NCBI RefSeq assembly: GCF_006175995.1 | Contig: NZ_VDMB01000001.1 | Location: forward strand, 227,049-291,048 | DNA: 64,000 nt | Direction of reading: 5' to 3' | Origin: Desulfobotulus mexicanus | GTDB lineage: Bacteria; Desulfobacterota; Desulfobacteria; Desulfobacterales; ASO4-4 | Shown: in pieces, positions 8,446-16,418 of the stretch | Numbering within the stretch: the stretch's first letter is position 1 | Layout of the letters: each line of letters begins with the position of its first letter | Position numbers and translations under genes: made by a program | Notes under the pieces: model-generated | Databases searched by the model: none | What the model saw: only the letters and a program-made list of their open reading frames with translations | Told to the model about the DNA's origin: nothing

Positions 8446-9300
8446 TTGGAAACTTATACGACCCCAACAGGCATGCAGGCACAGTCGTTGAACTGGAAAA
8501 GGCAGGGCCTTCGTATCGGCCTTGTACCCACCATGGGTTTTCTGCATGAGGGGCATCTGTCCCTGATGGACATTGCCGCTGCCCATGCCGACCTTGTGGT
8601 GGTGAGTATCTTTGTAAATCCCACCCAGTTCGGTCCGACGGAAGATCTGGAGGCCTATCCCAGAAATCTTGAGAGGGATCTGGCCCTTTGCAGGGAGCGG
8701 GGCGTGGCCGCTGTATTTACACCGGAGCCTTCCGATGTTTATGGACAGGAATACCAGAGTTATGTGAGTCTTGAAAAACTTCCCAATCATCTTTGTGGCC
8801 TGTCCCGGCCTGTTCATTTCCGAGGGGTTGCAACGGTGGTGAGCAAGCTTTTCAATATTGTTCTTCCGGATATTGCGGTTTTCGGGGAAAAGGATTTTCA
8901 GCAGCTGGCTGTAATCCGTAGGCTGACAGAGGATCTGAATTTTCCCGTACGCATCATGGGTGGGCCCATTGTCCGTGAGTCCGACGGGCTGGCCATGAGT
9001 TCAAGAAATGCCTACCTTTCTTCCGAAGAACGGGCGTCGGCCCTCTGTCTTTCCGAGGCTTTGAAGAATACGGCGGCTGAGGTGGAAAAAGGAGAAAGGG
9101 ATGTAGCCGTGCTGAAGGCATCAGCGGAAAAGACCATTTTTTCCCGGCCCCATACGGAAATAGATTATATTGCCTTCTGTGATCCCCAAACCCTTGAGGC
9201 CGTTGACCTCATTGACGGACCCACCCTCATGGCCCTTGCCGTGAAGGTGGGCAGTACCCGGCTGATTGATAATCAGGTCTTACGGGTGGGGCTTGCATAA
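8446..9300 (+). CDS. panC: Pantoate--beta-alanine ligase
   Basis: 284 residues. It condenses pantoate and beta-alanine with ATP to make pantothenate, the precursor feeding CoaD. Signatures visible: the adenylation motif VPTMGFLHEGHLSL (TMG, HxGH), FVNPTQFGPTEDL, FGEKDFQQL and MSSRNAYL (the KMSxS-like loop). Length is standard. The start codon is TTG at 8446 with AGGAGA at 8435-8440; no ATG gives the conserved N-terminus. It is a single gene reading away from the 7151-8206 gene, with a 239-base divergent region. A repeat element begins directly after its stop codon. Confidence 0.96.
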   Translation: METYTTPTGMQAQSLNWKRQGLRIGLVPTMGFLHEGHLSLMDIAAAHADLVVVSIFVNPTQFGPTEDLEAYPRNLERDLALCRERGVAAVFTPEPSDVYGQEYQSYVSLEKLPNHLCGLSRPVHFRGVATVVSKLFNIVLPDIAVFGEKDFQQLAVIRRLTEDLNFPVRIMGGPIVRESDGLAMSSRNAYLSSEERASALCLSEALKNTAAEVEKGERDVAVLKASAEKTIFSRPHTEIDYIAFCDPQTLEAVDLIDGPTLMALAVKVGSTRLIDNQVLRVGLA

Positions 9301-9302
9301 GG

Positions 9303-9560
9303 TGCACAGGCACAAAGGCTATTTGTTTGTGACGCAATCTTATTCGGGAGCTTCTTGCCCTGTGCTGAAGCGGTAAAAACTTATCGGCACAGACAGGCTT
9401 AACTTATGGATTGCCATAGCCGCTTCAGGTACGCTGCCTTATGTGCCGACTTTAGACAGTCTGCGGCTTCTTTCGCATACAAATAGCCCGTGTGCCTTAT
9501 GCCAATATCACCTGCAAATTACCAAATCCAGGTATCAAATGACTGAAATTGTAATTTTGT
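9303..9560 (+). repeat. Degenerate copy (A) of the ~345-bp palindromic element
   Basis: This stretch shares GTGACGCAATCTTATTCGGG, the CTGTGC.GAAGCGG block and the CTTCTTTCGCA block with the other copies. The outer palindrome closes with AGGCAC (9308-9313) paired to GTGCCT (9492-9497). It has no left terminal repeat and lacks the GATCCGAAACGAT segment, so it is internally deleted. It begins right at the panC stop. The right boundary is approximate. Confidence 0.75.
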
Positions 9561-9579
9561 AAATCCATGGGATAAAAGT

Positions 9580-9926
9580 AACTGTTCAGCACAATTTTTC
9601 TTTAGCAAATCGAATACCTTTAATCAGGTGAATAGACAACCGGACTATTTGTTCGTGACGCAATCTTATTCGGGAGCTTCTTGTTCTGTGCGGAAGCGGC
9701 AAAAACTCCCCGCCACAGGCAGGATAAGTTTTTTGATTACCATGGCAGGCTTAAGCACGCTGCCTTTGTGGCGGCTCAGACAGTTTGCCGCTTCTTTCGC
9801 ACAGGCCTGCGAAGCTCTGATCCGAAACGATTACAATGTCACTCACAAACAGCCCGACTGTCTTTTGCTAGAATCAAAACCTTGAAATTAAACACAATCT
9901 TTCAGGTTAAAATGCACTGAATAATT
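9580..9926 (+). repeat. Palindromic MITE-like element, copy 1 (347 bp)
   Basis: The left end is AACTGTTCAGCAC (9580-9592) and the right end GCACTGAATAATT (9914-9926), an imperfect inverted match. Between them is a ~230-bp imperfect palindrome (9634-9863) whose arms include GTGACGCAATC against GATTACAATGTCAC and CCTGTGCGGAAGCGGCAAA against its partner near 9790. It lies in tandem with copy A, between panC and metK. Short frames inside it are products of the palindrome and are not called as genes. Confidence 0.85.
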
Positions 9927-10016
9927 ACGGGTAAAAAGTACTGAAAACTTTGAAGGCTGCGTAAAAATTTGTTTTTTTCATCCGGTCCTTAGGGCCGTAT
10001 ATAAAGGAGTTGGACT

Positions 10017-11183
10017 ATGAGTAAGGAACGTATGCTGTTTACATCGGAGTCCGTGACCGAAGGTCATCCTGACAAGGTGGCTGATGCCATCTCCGATGCC
10101 ATTCTTGATGCCATTATGGCCCAGGACACCCGCTGCCGTGTGGCCTGTGAAACCCTTGTCACAACGGGAATGGCCATCATTGCCGGGGAAATTACCACAT
10201 CCTGCTATGTGGATATGCCCCAGATCGTTCGCAATACCATCCGGGAGATCGGCTACAATTCCTCGGATATGGGCTTTGACTGGCAGACCTGTGCCGTCAT
10301 GACCAGTATTGATCAGCAGTCTCCGGACATTGCCCAGGGCGTGGACCGGGAAAGTGAAGACGAGCAGGGTGCCGGGGATCAGGGCCTTATGTTCGGTTTT
10401 GCCTGCAATGATACACCTGAGCTGATGCCTGCTCCCATCATGATGGCCCATCAGCTGACCCGCAGGCTGGCTGCCGTACGCAAGGAAAGCACCATAGATT
10501 TTCTTCGTCCTGATGGTAAAGCCCAGGTTACTGTGGAGTATGAGGGATGCAGGCCTTTGCGTGTGGATGCGGTGGTGCTTTCCACCCAGCATGCGCCTGA
10601 TGTGCCCTATGCGGTACTGAAGGAAGCGGTGATGGAAGAGGTGATCCGTTCCGTGATTCCGGCCCATATGCTGGATGAAAAAACCAAGTATTATATTAAT
10701 CCCACGGGTAAGTTTGTGATTGGTGGACCCATGGGAGACTGCGGTCTTACGGGCCGGAAGATCATTGTGGATACCTATGGTGGACAGGGAAGCCATGGGG
10801 GAGGGTGCTTTTCCGGCAAGGATCCTTCCAAGGTGGATCGAAGTGCTTCCTACATGGGGCGTTATATAGCTAAAAATATTGTGGCTGCGGGTCTTGCGGA
10901 TAAGTGCGAGATTCAGGTGGCCTATGCCATCGGTGTGGCGGATCCGGTTTCCGTTCTGGTGAACTCCTACGGAACGGGCAAGGTGTCTGATATGCGTCTG
11001 GCAGAGATTGTACGCGCCGTATTTAATCTGCGTCCTGCTGCCATTGTGCGTCAGCTGAATCTGCTTCAGCCCATTTACCGCCAGACCTCAGCCTATGGTC
11101 ACTTTGGCCGGAATGAGCGGCCCGGCTTCACCTGGGAGGAAATCGATAAGGTGGAAGCCCTGAAGGCGGTAGCCGGTATCTGA
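10017..11183 (+). CDS. metK: S-adenosylmethionine synthase
   Basis: 388 residues. It makes SAM from ATP and methionine. Visible signatures: the methionine/ATP loop [18 protein letters not shown] near the N-terminus, [12 protein letters not shown] (residues ~119-130), and [22 protein letters not shown] with the phosphate-binding GGGxFSGKD. Length and order match bacterial MetK. AAAGGAG lies 8 bases before the ATG. No SAM riboswitch fold is recognisable in the 90 bases upstream, which are bounded by the repeat element. It appears monocistronic, with a terminator at 11318-11350. Confidence 0.97.
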   Translation: MSKERMLFTSESVTEGHPDKVADAISDAILDAIMAQDTRCRVACETLVTTGMAIIAGEITTSCYVDMPQIVRNTIREIGYNSSDMGFDWQTCAVMTSIDQQSPDIAQGVDRESEDEQGAGDQGLMFGFACNDTPELMPAPIMMAHQLTRRLAAVRKESTIDFLRPDGKAQVTVEYEGCRPLRVDAVVLSTQHAPDVPYAVLKEAVMEEVIRSVIPAHMLDEKTKYYINPTGKFVIGGPMGDCGLTGRKIIVDTYGGQGSHGGGCFSGKDPSKVDRSASYMGRYIAKNIVAAGLADKCEIQVAYAIGVADPVSVLVNSYGTGKVSDMRLAEIVRAVFNLRPAAIVRQLNLLQPIYRQTSAYGHFGRNERPGFTWEEIDKVEALKAVAGI

Positions 11184-11317
11184 TCGTTAAGGCTAGTTCC
11201 TGGAATGGAGAAACCTTTTGACTCCTCCTTCCTCTGGGAAAGGCCCGGGGTGAGGGTTTTGTTTTCGGGTATATTTAATCTCGGAAGTAGCCTAAGGACG
11301 TTTGTTATCGAAGAATG

Positions 11318-11350
11318 AAAAAGGGGTGGCCTTCTGGCTGCCCTTTTTTG
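11318..11350 (+). terminator. Intrinsic terminator downstream of metK
   Basis: AAAAAGGGGTGGCC pairs (with G-U pairs) with GGCTGCCCTTTTTT around a TTCT loop, and the T-run follows. The 184 bases from the pairing to the pstS start and the 134 bases before it hold no gene. Confidence 0.75.
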
Positions 11351-11490
11351 TATGATTTTTGTTTGGTCTCACAAAAGCTGCATTTTCCCCTAATCTTTTC
11401 TGAACAATCCTCCCCTATCTTTCTTCTCGATGATGTTCTGACACCCATTCCGGGGTTTTAGTTACAACAAATGAATAAGGAGAAGATAAG

Positions 11491-12306
11491 ATGCTGAGAA
11501 AAGCCGGTCTTTTTTTTACTGCCCTTGCCTTCCTTTGCTTGGGAAGTGGTGCAGCCTTTGCTGAAAGGCTTTCCATTAACGGTTCCACTACCGTATTGCC
11601 CGCAGCCCAGAAGCTTGCCGAAGCCTTTATGAAGGTCCGCCCCGATGTGACGGTTTCCGTTGCAGGCGGTGGTTCCGGTAATGGTATCAAAGCTATTGTT
11701 GATGGTACCACCCACGTTGGCAATTCCTCGCGTTTTATCAGAAACAGTGAAGTCAGGATGGCAGTGGAAAAGGATACCTATCCGGTTCCCTTCCGCATTG
11801 GTCTTGATTGTATCGTGCCCGTGGTTCACCCGGACAATCCCGTTAAAGATCTTTCTCTGGATCAGCTGAGGGATATGTACACGGGTAAAATCCGCAACTG
11901 GAAAGAAGTTGGTGGCAGGGATATGCGCGTGGTGGTTATTTCCAGGGACTCTTCATCAGGAACCTTTGAATCCTGGGGAGATCTTGTGATGAACAAGCAG
12001 CGCGTGGTGCCCAGTGCCCTGACGGTTCCTTCCAATGGAGGGCTGGTTCAGGCCGTTACCACAACACCCGGTGCCATTGGTTACATTGCTCTGGGTTATG
12101 TGAACAAGGATGTGAAGATGGTTTCTGTGGATGGGGTTATGGGCAGTGAGGAAAATACCATCAGCGGTCGCTATCCCATTTCAAGACCACTTTTCATGTT
12201 CACCAGGGGCTGGCCTGAAGGTGTGACGCTGGATTTCATTAATTTTGTTTTTTCCAAAAAGGGACAGGAAGAGGTTAAGGCTTCCGGCAGCATACCCGTT
12301 TACTGA
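11491..12306 (+). CDS. pstS: Phosphate ABC transporter substrate-binding protein
   Basis: 271 residues with a Sec signal peptide (MLRKAGLFFT..., cleavage after AAFA at about residue 24), so it is periplasmic. The phosphate pocket motifs are INGSTTVLPAAQ, AGGGSGNGI and SRDSSSGTFESWGD, as in PstS of the PBP2 fold. It binds inorganic phosphate and hands it to PstCA. AAGGAGAAG precedes the ATG. It is the first gene of the pst-pho unit and is followed by an attenuator. I could not find a convincing Pho box in 11351-11490. Confidence 0.95.
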   Translation: MLRKAGLFFTALAFLCLGSGAAFAERLSINGSTTVLPAAQKLAEAFMKVRPDVTVSVAGGGSGNGIKAIVDGTTHVGNSSRFIRNSEVRMAVEKDTYPVPFRIGLDCIVPVVHPDNPVKDLSLDQLRDMYTGKIRNWKEVGGRDMRVVVISRDSSSGTFESWGDLVMNKQRVVPSALTVPSNGGLVQAVTTTPGAIGYIALGYVNKDVKMVSVDGVMGSEENTISGRYPISRPLFMFTRGWPEGVTLDFINFVFSKKGQEEVKASGSIPVY

Positions 12307-12336
12307 TCCTTGCAGGGAATAAAAATAATGAAGGAT

Positions 12337-12378
12337 GCGGTGTGTGGAGGATCTTTTCAGGCGCACACCGCTTTTTTT
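12337..12378 (+). terminator. Intercistronic attenuator between pstS and pstC
   Basis: GCGGTGTG (12337-12344) pairs exactly with CACACCGC (12364-12371), followed by seven T. Partial termination here would make more PstS than membrane subunits, which is common in pst operons. It also argues against a pstC start at 12342, which would lie inside the stem. Confidence 0.8.
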
Positions 12379-12401
12379 ACATTCATCATAAGGAACTTGG
12401 C

Positions 12402-13295
12402 ATGGCAGTTTTACGCAATAGGACGGAAAAAGCGATTCACTGGCTTTTTTTGGGTATTGCCACGGTTTCCATCGGTATTCTTGTTTTGATTATGTTTTTT
12501 CTGTTCCATGAGGGCCTGCCCATTTTTAAGACCGTCACGGTGCAGGAGTTTGTTCTTGGCCATTACTGGTACCCGACCGATGATCCTTCGGATTTCGGTA
12601 TACTTCCCCTCATTGTGGCCTCCCTCTTTGTTACTCTGCTTTCCGCTATGATTTCAATCCCCCTGGGGGTTATGACTGCTGTGTATCTTTCTGAAATTGC
12701 ATCCAGAAAGGTTGCTGAAATTGTCAAGCCCGTTGTAGAGCTGCTGGCTGCTCTTCCCAGTGTGGTAATTGGTTTTTTCGGAATGGTGCTGGTGGGGCCT
12801 TTTCTTCAGAAAACTTTTGGTATTCCCATAGGTCTGAATCTTTTCAATGCCTCTTTGATGCTGGCCTTTATGTCTGTTCCCACCATTTGCTCCATCGCCG
12901 AAGATGCCCTGTATTCCGTTCCTGATTCCTTAAGGGAAGCATCTCTGGCCCTTGGGGCCACAGAGCTGGAGACCATTGTCAAGGTGATTGTTCCGGCAGG
13001 TCTTTCGGGTATCAGCACTGCCATTATTCTGGGCATGAGCCGGGCCATAGGTGAAACCATGGTGGTTCTCATGGTGGCTGGCGGGGCAGCCATGCTGCCG
13101 GGTTCCATCTTTGATCCGGTGCGGCCCATGCCGGCAAGTATTGCGTCAGAAATGGCCGAGGCTCCCTTCAGGGGAGAACATTATCACGCCCTTTTTGCCA
13201 TTGGCATAGTGCTTTTTCTCTTTACCATGGCCTTTAACCTTGTGGCGGACCAGATTGCACAGCGTTACAGGCAGAGCGGGGAGGCTTCATTATGA
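12402..13295 (+). CDS. pstC: Phosphate ABC transporter permease PstC
   Basis: 297 residues from ATG 12402, with AAGGAAC just upstream. Six hydrophobic helices are visible, and the binding-protein-dependent transport signature EASLALGATELETIVKVIVP marks the EAA loop that contacts PstB. PstC and PstA form the inner-membrane channel for phosphate. Its stop overlaps the pstA start (ATGA). Length is standard. Confidence 0.95.
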   Translation: MAVLRNRTEKAIHWLFLGIATVSIGILVLIMFFLFHEGLPIFKTVTVQEFVLGHYWYPTDDPSDFGILPLIVASLFVTLLSAMISIPLGVMTAVYLSEIASRKVAEIVKPVVELLAALPSVVIGFFGMVLVGPFLQKTFGIPIGLNLFNASLMLAFMSVPTICSIAEDALYSVPDSLREASLALGATELETIVKVIVPAGLSGISTAIILGMSRAIGETMVVLMVAGGAAMLPGSIFDPVRPMPASIASEMAEAPFRGEHYHALFAIGIVLFLFTMAFNLVADQIAQRYRQSGEASL

Positions 13296-14218
13296 AAGAT
13301 TTGTCTGAAGAGTCCCTTTCTGATGAAAACGGCGGGATAAAAGGGATCTTTGAGAAGGGTGCAGGCCTTGGTGGACGGCGCAGAATGCAGGCACTGTGGT
13401 TTGGTTTCTTCCGGGGCGCAGCCCTCATCAATGGCTTTGCCCTTGGTCTCATTCTTTTTTTCATGTTTTCCCGGGGATGGCAGGCCATTTCATGGGAGTT
13501 TCTCACCCAGCCTCCCAGGGACTCCATGACAGCGGGGGGCATTTTTCCCTGCATAATAGGTACCCTTGGTCTTGCTCTGGGGGCCATTGCCGTGGCACTG
13601 CCCATCGGCGTGGCCTCAGCCATCTATCTCAATGAATATGCCAGCTCAGGGAAAATCATGCGGATCATTCGCCTGGGCATCAGTAACCTTGCAGGTGTTC
13701 CTTCTGTGGTTTTCGGGCTTTTCGGCCTGGCTTTCTTCTGTATCATCCTTGGTATGGGAGTAAGCCTTGCTGCGGGGGCGCTTACCCTTGGTGCCATGAC
13801 ATTGCCGGTGATCATTGGTGCCACGGAAGAAGCCCTGAAATCCGTTCCGGATACCTACAGGGAAGCTTCTCTGGGGCTGGGAGCCACCCGGTGGCAGACC
13901 ATCTGGCGGGTGGTCCTGCCTTCTGCCCTGCCGGGAATTCTCACAGGAGCAATTCTTGGGATCAGCCGGGCTGCCGGGGAAACGGCTCCCATTATGTTCA
14001 CCGCAGCGGTTTTCTTTACTCCGAAGATTCCTTCTTCCATCATGGATGAGGTCATGGCTCTGCCCTATCATATTTATGTTCTGGCAACGGCTGGCACCAG
14101 TATAGAGCAGACCAGACCCCTGCAGTATGGAACGGCCCTTGTGCTCATTGCCCTTGTATTGGGCATGAATCTGGTGGCGATTATTTACCGTTCAAAGCTG
14201 CGTAAGAAAATGCGTTAA
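13292..14218 (+). CDS. pstA: Phosphate ABC transporter permease PstA
   Basis: 308 residues with six or more membrane helices and the EAA loop (EASLGLGATRWQTIWRVVLP). It pairs with PstC to form the phosphate channel. The first ~45 residues are a charged cytoplasmic extension before the first helix, somewhat longer than the shortest homologues. It overlaps pstC by four bases. Confidence 0.95.
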   Translation: MKDLSEESLSDENGGIKGIFEKGAGLGGRRRMQALWFGFFRGAALINGFALGLILFFMFSRGWQAISWEFLTQPPRDSMTAGGIFPCIIGTLGLALGAIAVALPIGVASAIYLNEYASSGKIMRIIRLGISNLAGVPSVVFGLFGLAFFCIILGMGVSLAAGALTLGAMTLPVIIGATEEALKSVPDTYREASLGLGATRWQTIWRVVLPSALPGILTGAILGISRAAGETAPIMFTAAVFFTPKIPSSIMDEVMALPYHIYVLATAGTSIEQTRPLQYGTALVLIALVLGMNLVAIIYRSKLRKKMR

Positions 14219-14268
14219 GAATGAAGGAAAAAGTTTTTTTACAGGTATGGTGAGATAAAGGGTGAGCC

Positions 14269-15030
14269 ATGGAAAAAAAATGGAAAATGCAGGCAAAGGG
14301 GCTGAATTTTTATTACGGTAATTTTCAGGCACTTTACGATATTGATCTTGGCTTTCGGGAGAGGGATGTAACGGCACTGATAGGTCCTTCGGGTTGTGGT
14401 AAAAGTACCTTTTTGCGCTGTCTGAACCGGATGAATGATCTGATTCCCATCAGTCGGGTAAAGGGAGAAGTTCTTCTGGATGACAATAATATTTATGCTC
14501 CTTCCGTGGACGTGGTTCGCCTCCGAAGGAAAATTGGCATGGTATTCCAGAAGCCTAATCCTTTTCCAAAGACGATTTTTGAGAATGTGGCCTACGGACT
14601 TCGGGTGAACGGCGTGCGGGATAAAAATATCATTGCAGGGCAGGTGGAAAAAAGCCTGCGGCAGGCGGCACTCTGGGAAGAAGTGAAGGACAGGCTGCAT
14701 GAATCCGCTCTGGGCATGAGTGGTGGTCAGCAGCAGCGTCTTTGCATTGCAAGGGCCCTTGCCGTGGAACCGGAGGTGCTGCTCATGGATGAACCTGCCT
14801 CTGCCCTTGATCCTCTGGCCACCCAGAAGATTGAGGAGCTGATCCATGAGCTAAAGCGCTTTTATTCCATCATCATCGTCACCCATAATATGCAGCAGGC
14901 GGCCCGGGTGTCCGATACAACGGCTTTTTTTTATATGGGTCGTATTATAGAAGTGGATGAGACCGATACTATTTTCACAAATCCCAAAAACAAACAGACA
15001 GAAGAATACATAACGGGCCGTTTCGGCTGA
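14269..15030 (+). CDS. pstB: Phosphate ABC transporter ATP-binding protein
   Basis: 253 residues with Walker [11 protein letters not shown]-loop VFQKPNPFP, signature [10 protein letters not shown], Walker [14 protein letters not shown] and switch VTHN. It powers phosphate uptake through PstCA. One detail: the signature begins LGMSGG where many PstB proteins have LSGGQ. The gene follows pstA after 50 bases and precedes phoU by 16 bases. Confidence 0.96.
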   Translation: MEKKWKMQAKGLNFYYGNFQALYDIDLGFRERDVTALIGPSGCGKSTFLRCLNRMNDLIPISRVKGEVLLDDNNIYAPSVDVVRLRRKIGMVFQKPNPFPKTIFENVAYGLRVNGVRDKNIIAGQVEKSLRQAALWEEVKDRLHESALGMSGGQQQRLCIARALAVEPEVLLMDEPASALDPLATQKIEELIHELKRFYSIIIVTHNMQQAARVSDTTAFFYMGRIIEVDETDTIFTNPKNKQTEEYITGRFG

Positions 15031-15046
15031 TATTGGAGGGGGAAAT

Positions 15047-15706
15047 ATGGGATTATTTCTGCATCATGAACTGGAACGTCTGAAAAAAAATCTTCTGTCT
15101 CTGGGAACCCTGGTGGAAGACCGGGTGCATACGGCCTGTGCTTCCATTGCGGCCATGGATTCTGAGATGGCAAGGTTTGTCGTGGAGGCGGATCATGAAA
15201 TTGATGATATGGAAGTTGAGGTAGAAGAGGAGTGTCTTAAGATCATAGCTTTGTATCAGCCAGTTGCCGTGGATCTGCGCTTTCTTGTCTGCGTGATTAA
15301 AATAAATAATGATCTGGAGCGTATCGGAGATCTGGCCGTCAATATAGGCAGAAGGGTTATGACCATGGCAGCCAGAAGAGCCATGCCCTTTTATGATTAT
15401 TCAGAAATGTCTGCCAAGGTTGGGCTGATGCTTAAAAAAAGTCTGGACGCCTTTGTCAATATGGATGCCTCCCTTGCCAATTCCGTTCGTGCCATGGATG
15501 ATGAGGTGGACGCCATGAATACGGCGGTTTATGGCCGGGTGAAGGAGCGGATTCGGGAAAATCCTGATGATGTTGCCTATCTCATCAATATGTTTCTGAT
15601 TTCACGTCATCTGGAGCGCATGGCGGACCATGCCACAAACATTGCCGAAGAGGTGATTTATGTGATTGAAGGGCAGATTGTCCGCCACAGCCAGATTAAG
15701 GTATGA
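15047..15706 (+). CDS. phoU: Phosphate signalling protein PhoU
   Basis: 219 residues made of two three-helix PhoU repeats. Each has the conserved metal/contact motif: E/DxxxD type IKINNDLERIGDLAVNIG near 85-102 and FLISRHLERMADHATNIAEE near 183-202. PhoU links the state of PstSCAB to PhoR and restrains the Pho response when phosphate is plentiful. GGAGGGG precedes the ATG. It sits between pstB and phoB in the same unit. Confidence 0.95.
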   Translation: MGLFLHHELERLKKNLLSLGTLVEDRVHTACASIAAMDSEMARFVVEADHEIDDMEVEVEEECLKIIALYQPVAVDLRFLVCVIKINNDLERIGDLAVNIGRRVMTMAARRAMPFYDYSEMSAKVGLMLKKSLDAFVNMDASLANSVRAMDDEVDAMNTAVYGRVKERIRENPDDVAYLINMFLISRHLERMADHATNIAEEVIYVIEGQIVRHSQIKV

Positions 15707-15716
15707 AAGGGTTGAA

Positions 15717-16415
15717 ATGGCAAAGGAAGATATTCTTGTGGTGGATGATGAGGAGGATATCCTTGAGCTCATCCGTTATCACCTGAGCCGTGAGGGTTAT
15801 GGCGTGCTGCTGGCGGGTAGCGGCGAGGAAGCCCTGCGGCTGGTGCGGGATCATTCTCCGGATCTGATGGTGCTGGATCTTATGCTTCCCGGTGTGGATG
15901 GCCTTGAAGTGACCCGCCGCATACGCAGGCAGCCTGGAGATTCCAGTCTTCCCATTGTCATGCTCACGGCCAAGGGAGAAGAGGCCGATGTGGTGACGGG
16001 CCTTGAGCTGGGAGCAGATGATTATGTGACCAAGCCCTTCAGCCCCAGGATTCTTCTGGCGAGAATCCGTTCGGTTCTGAGGCGCAGAAAGCTGCTGGGG
16101 GTGGAAAAGCCCGATGAAGGGGAAAAAGCTCTGGATGCAGGGGGCCTTCTCATCCATCCGGGTCGCCATGAGGTGCTGGCCGAGGGTGAGTCTTTGTCTC
16201 TGACCTGGTCTGAGTTTCAGATTCTCCATTTTCTTGCCCGCCGTCCGGGCTGGGTGTTTACAAGGACACAGATTGTGGATGCCATCCATGGTGATGATTA
16301 TCCTGTGACGGATCGCAGCGTGGATGTGCAGATTGTAGGTCTGCGTAAAAAACTGGGGGTCCATGGAAAACGAATAGAAACGGTACGGGGTGTTGGCTAT
16401 CGTTTCAGGAAGTAA
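15717..16415 (+). CDS. phoB: Phosphate regulon response regulator PhoB
   Basis: 232 residues, an OmpR/PhoB-type regulator. The receiver has the acid pair DDEED near residue 10, the phospho-acceptor aspartate in VLDLMLPG and the lysine in VTKPFS. The C-terminal winged helix ends RSVDVQIVGLRKKL...RGVGYRF. The ATG at 15717 gives the conserved MAKEDILVV start; an upstream start at 15666 would add 17 unlike residues overlapping phoU. It presumably activates pstS and other phosphate-starvation genes. Confidence 0.93.
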   Translation: MAKEDILVVDDEEDILELIRYHLSREGYGVLLAGSGEEALRLVRDHSPDLMVLDLMLPGVDGLEVTRRIRRQPGDSSLPIVMLTAKGEEADVVTGLELGADDYVTKPFSPRILLARIRSVLRRRKLLGVEKPDEGEKALDAGGLLIHPGRHEVLAEGESLSLTWSEFQILHFLARRPGWVFTRTQIVDAIHGDDYPVTDRSVDVQIVGLRKKLGVHGKRIETVRGVGYRFRK

Positions 16416-16418
16416 GAC

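Noticed and set aside
9628..9920. Frames of 79-85 codons inside repeat copy 1, with look-alikes in the other copies
   Set aside because: The peptides recur between copies only because the DNA does; several frames are open at once within the palindrome, they differ in start and stop between copies, and none has a ribosome site.
9927..10016. SAM riboswitch before metK
   Set aside because: The space is under 90 bases and shows none of the conserved core of SAM-I or other SAM riboswitches.
11351..11490. Pho box upstream of pstS
   Set aside because: Only one partial half-site (CTGACAC) is visible and no second repeat at the right spacing.
12342..12402. Longer pstC beginning at 12342
   Set aside because: The start lies inside the attenuator stem, while ATG 12402 has a good ribosome site and the conserved N-terminus.
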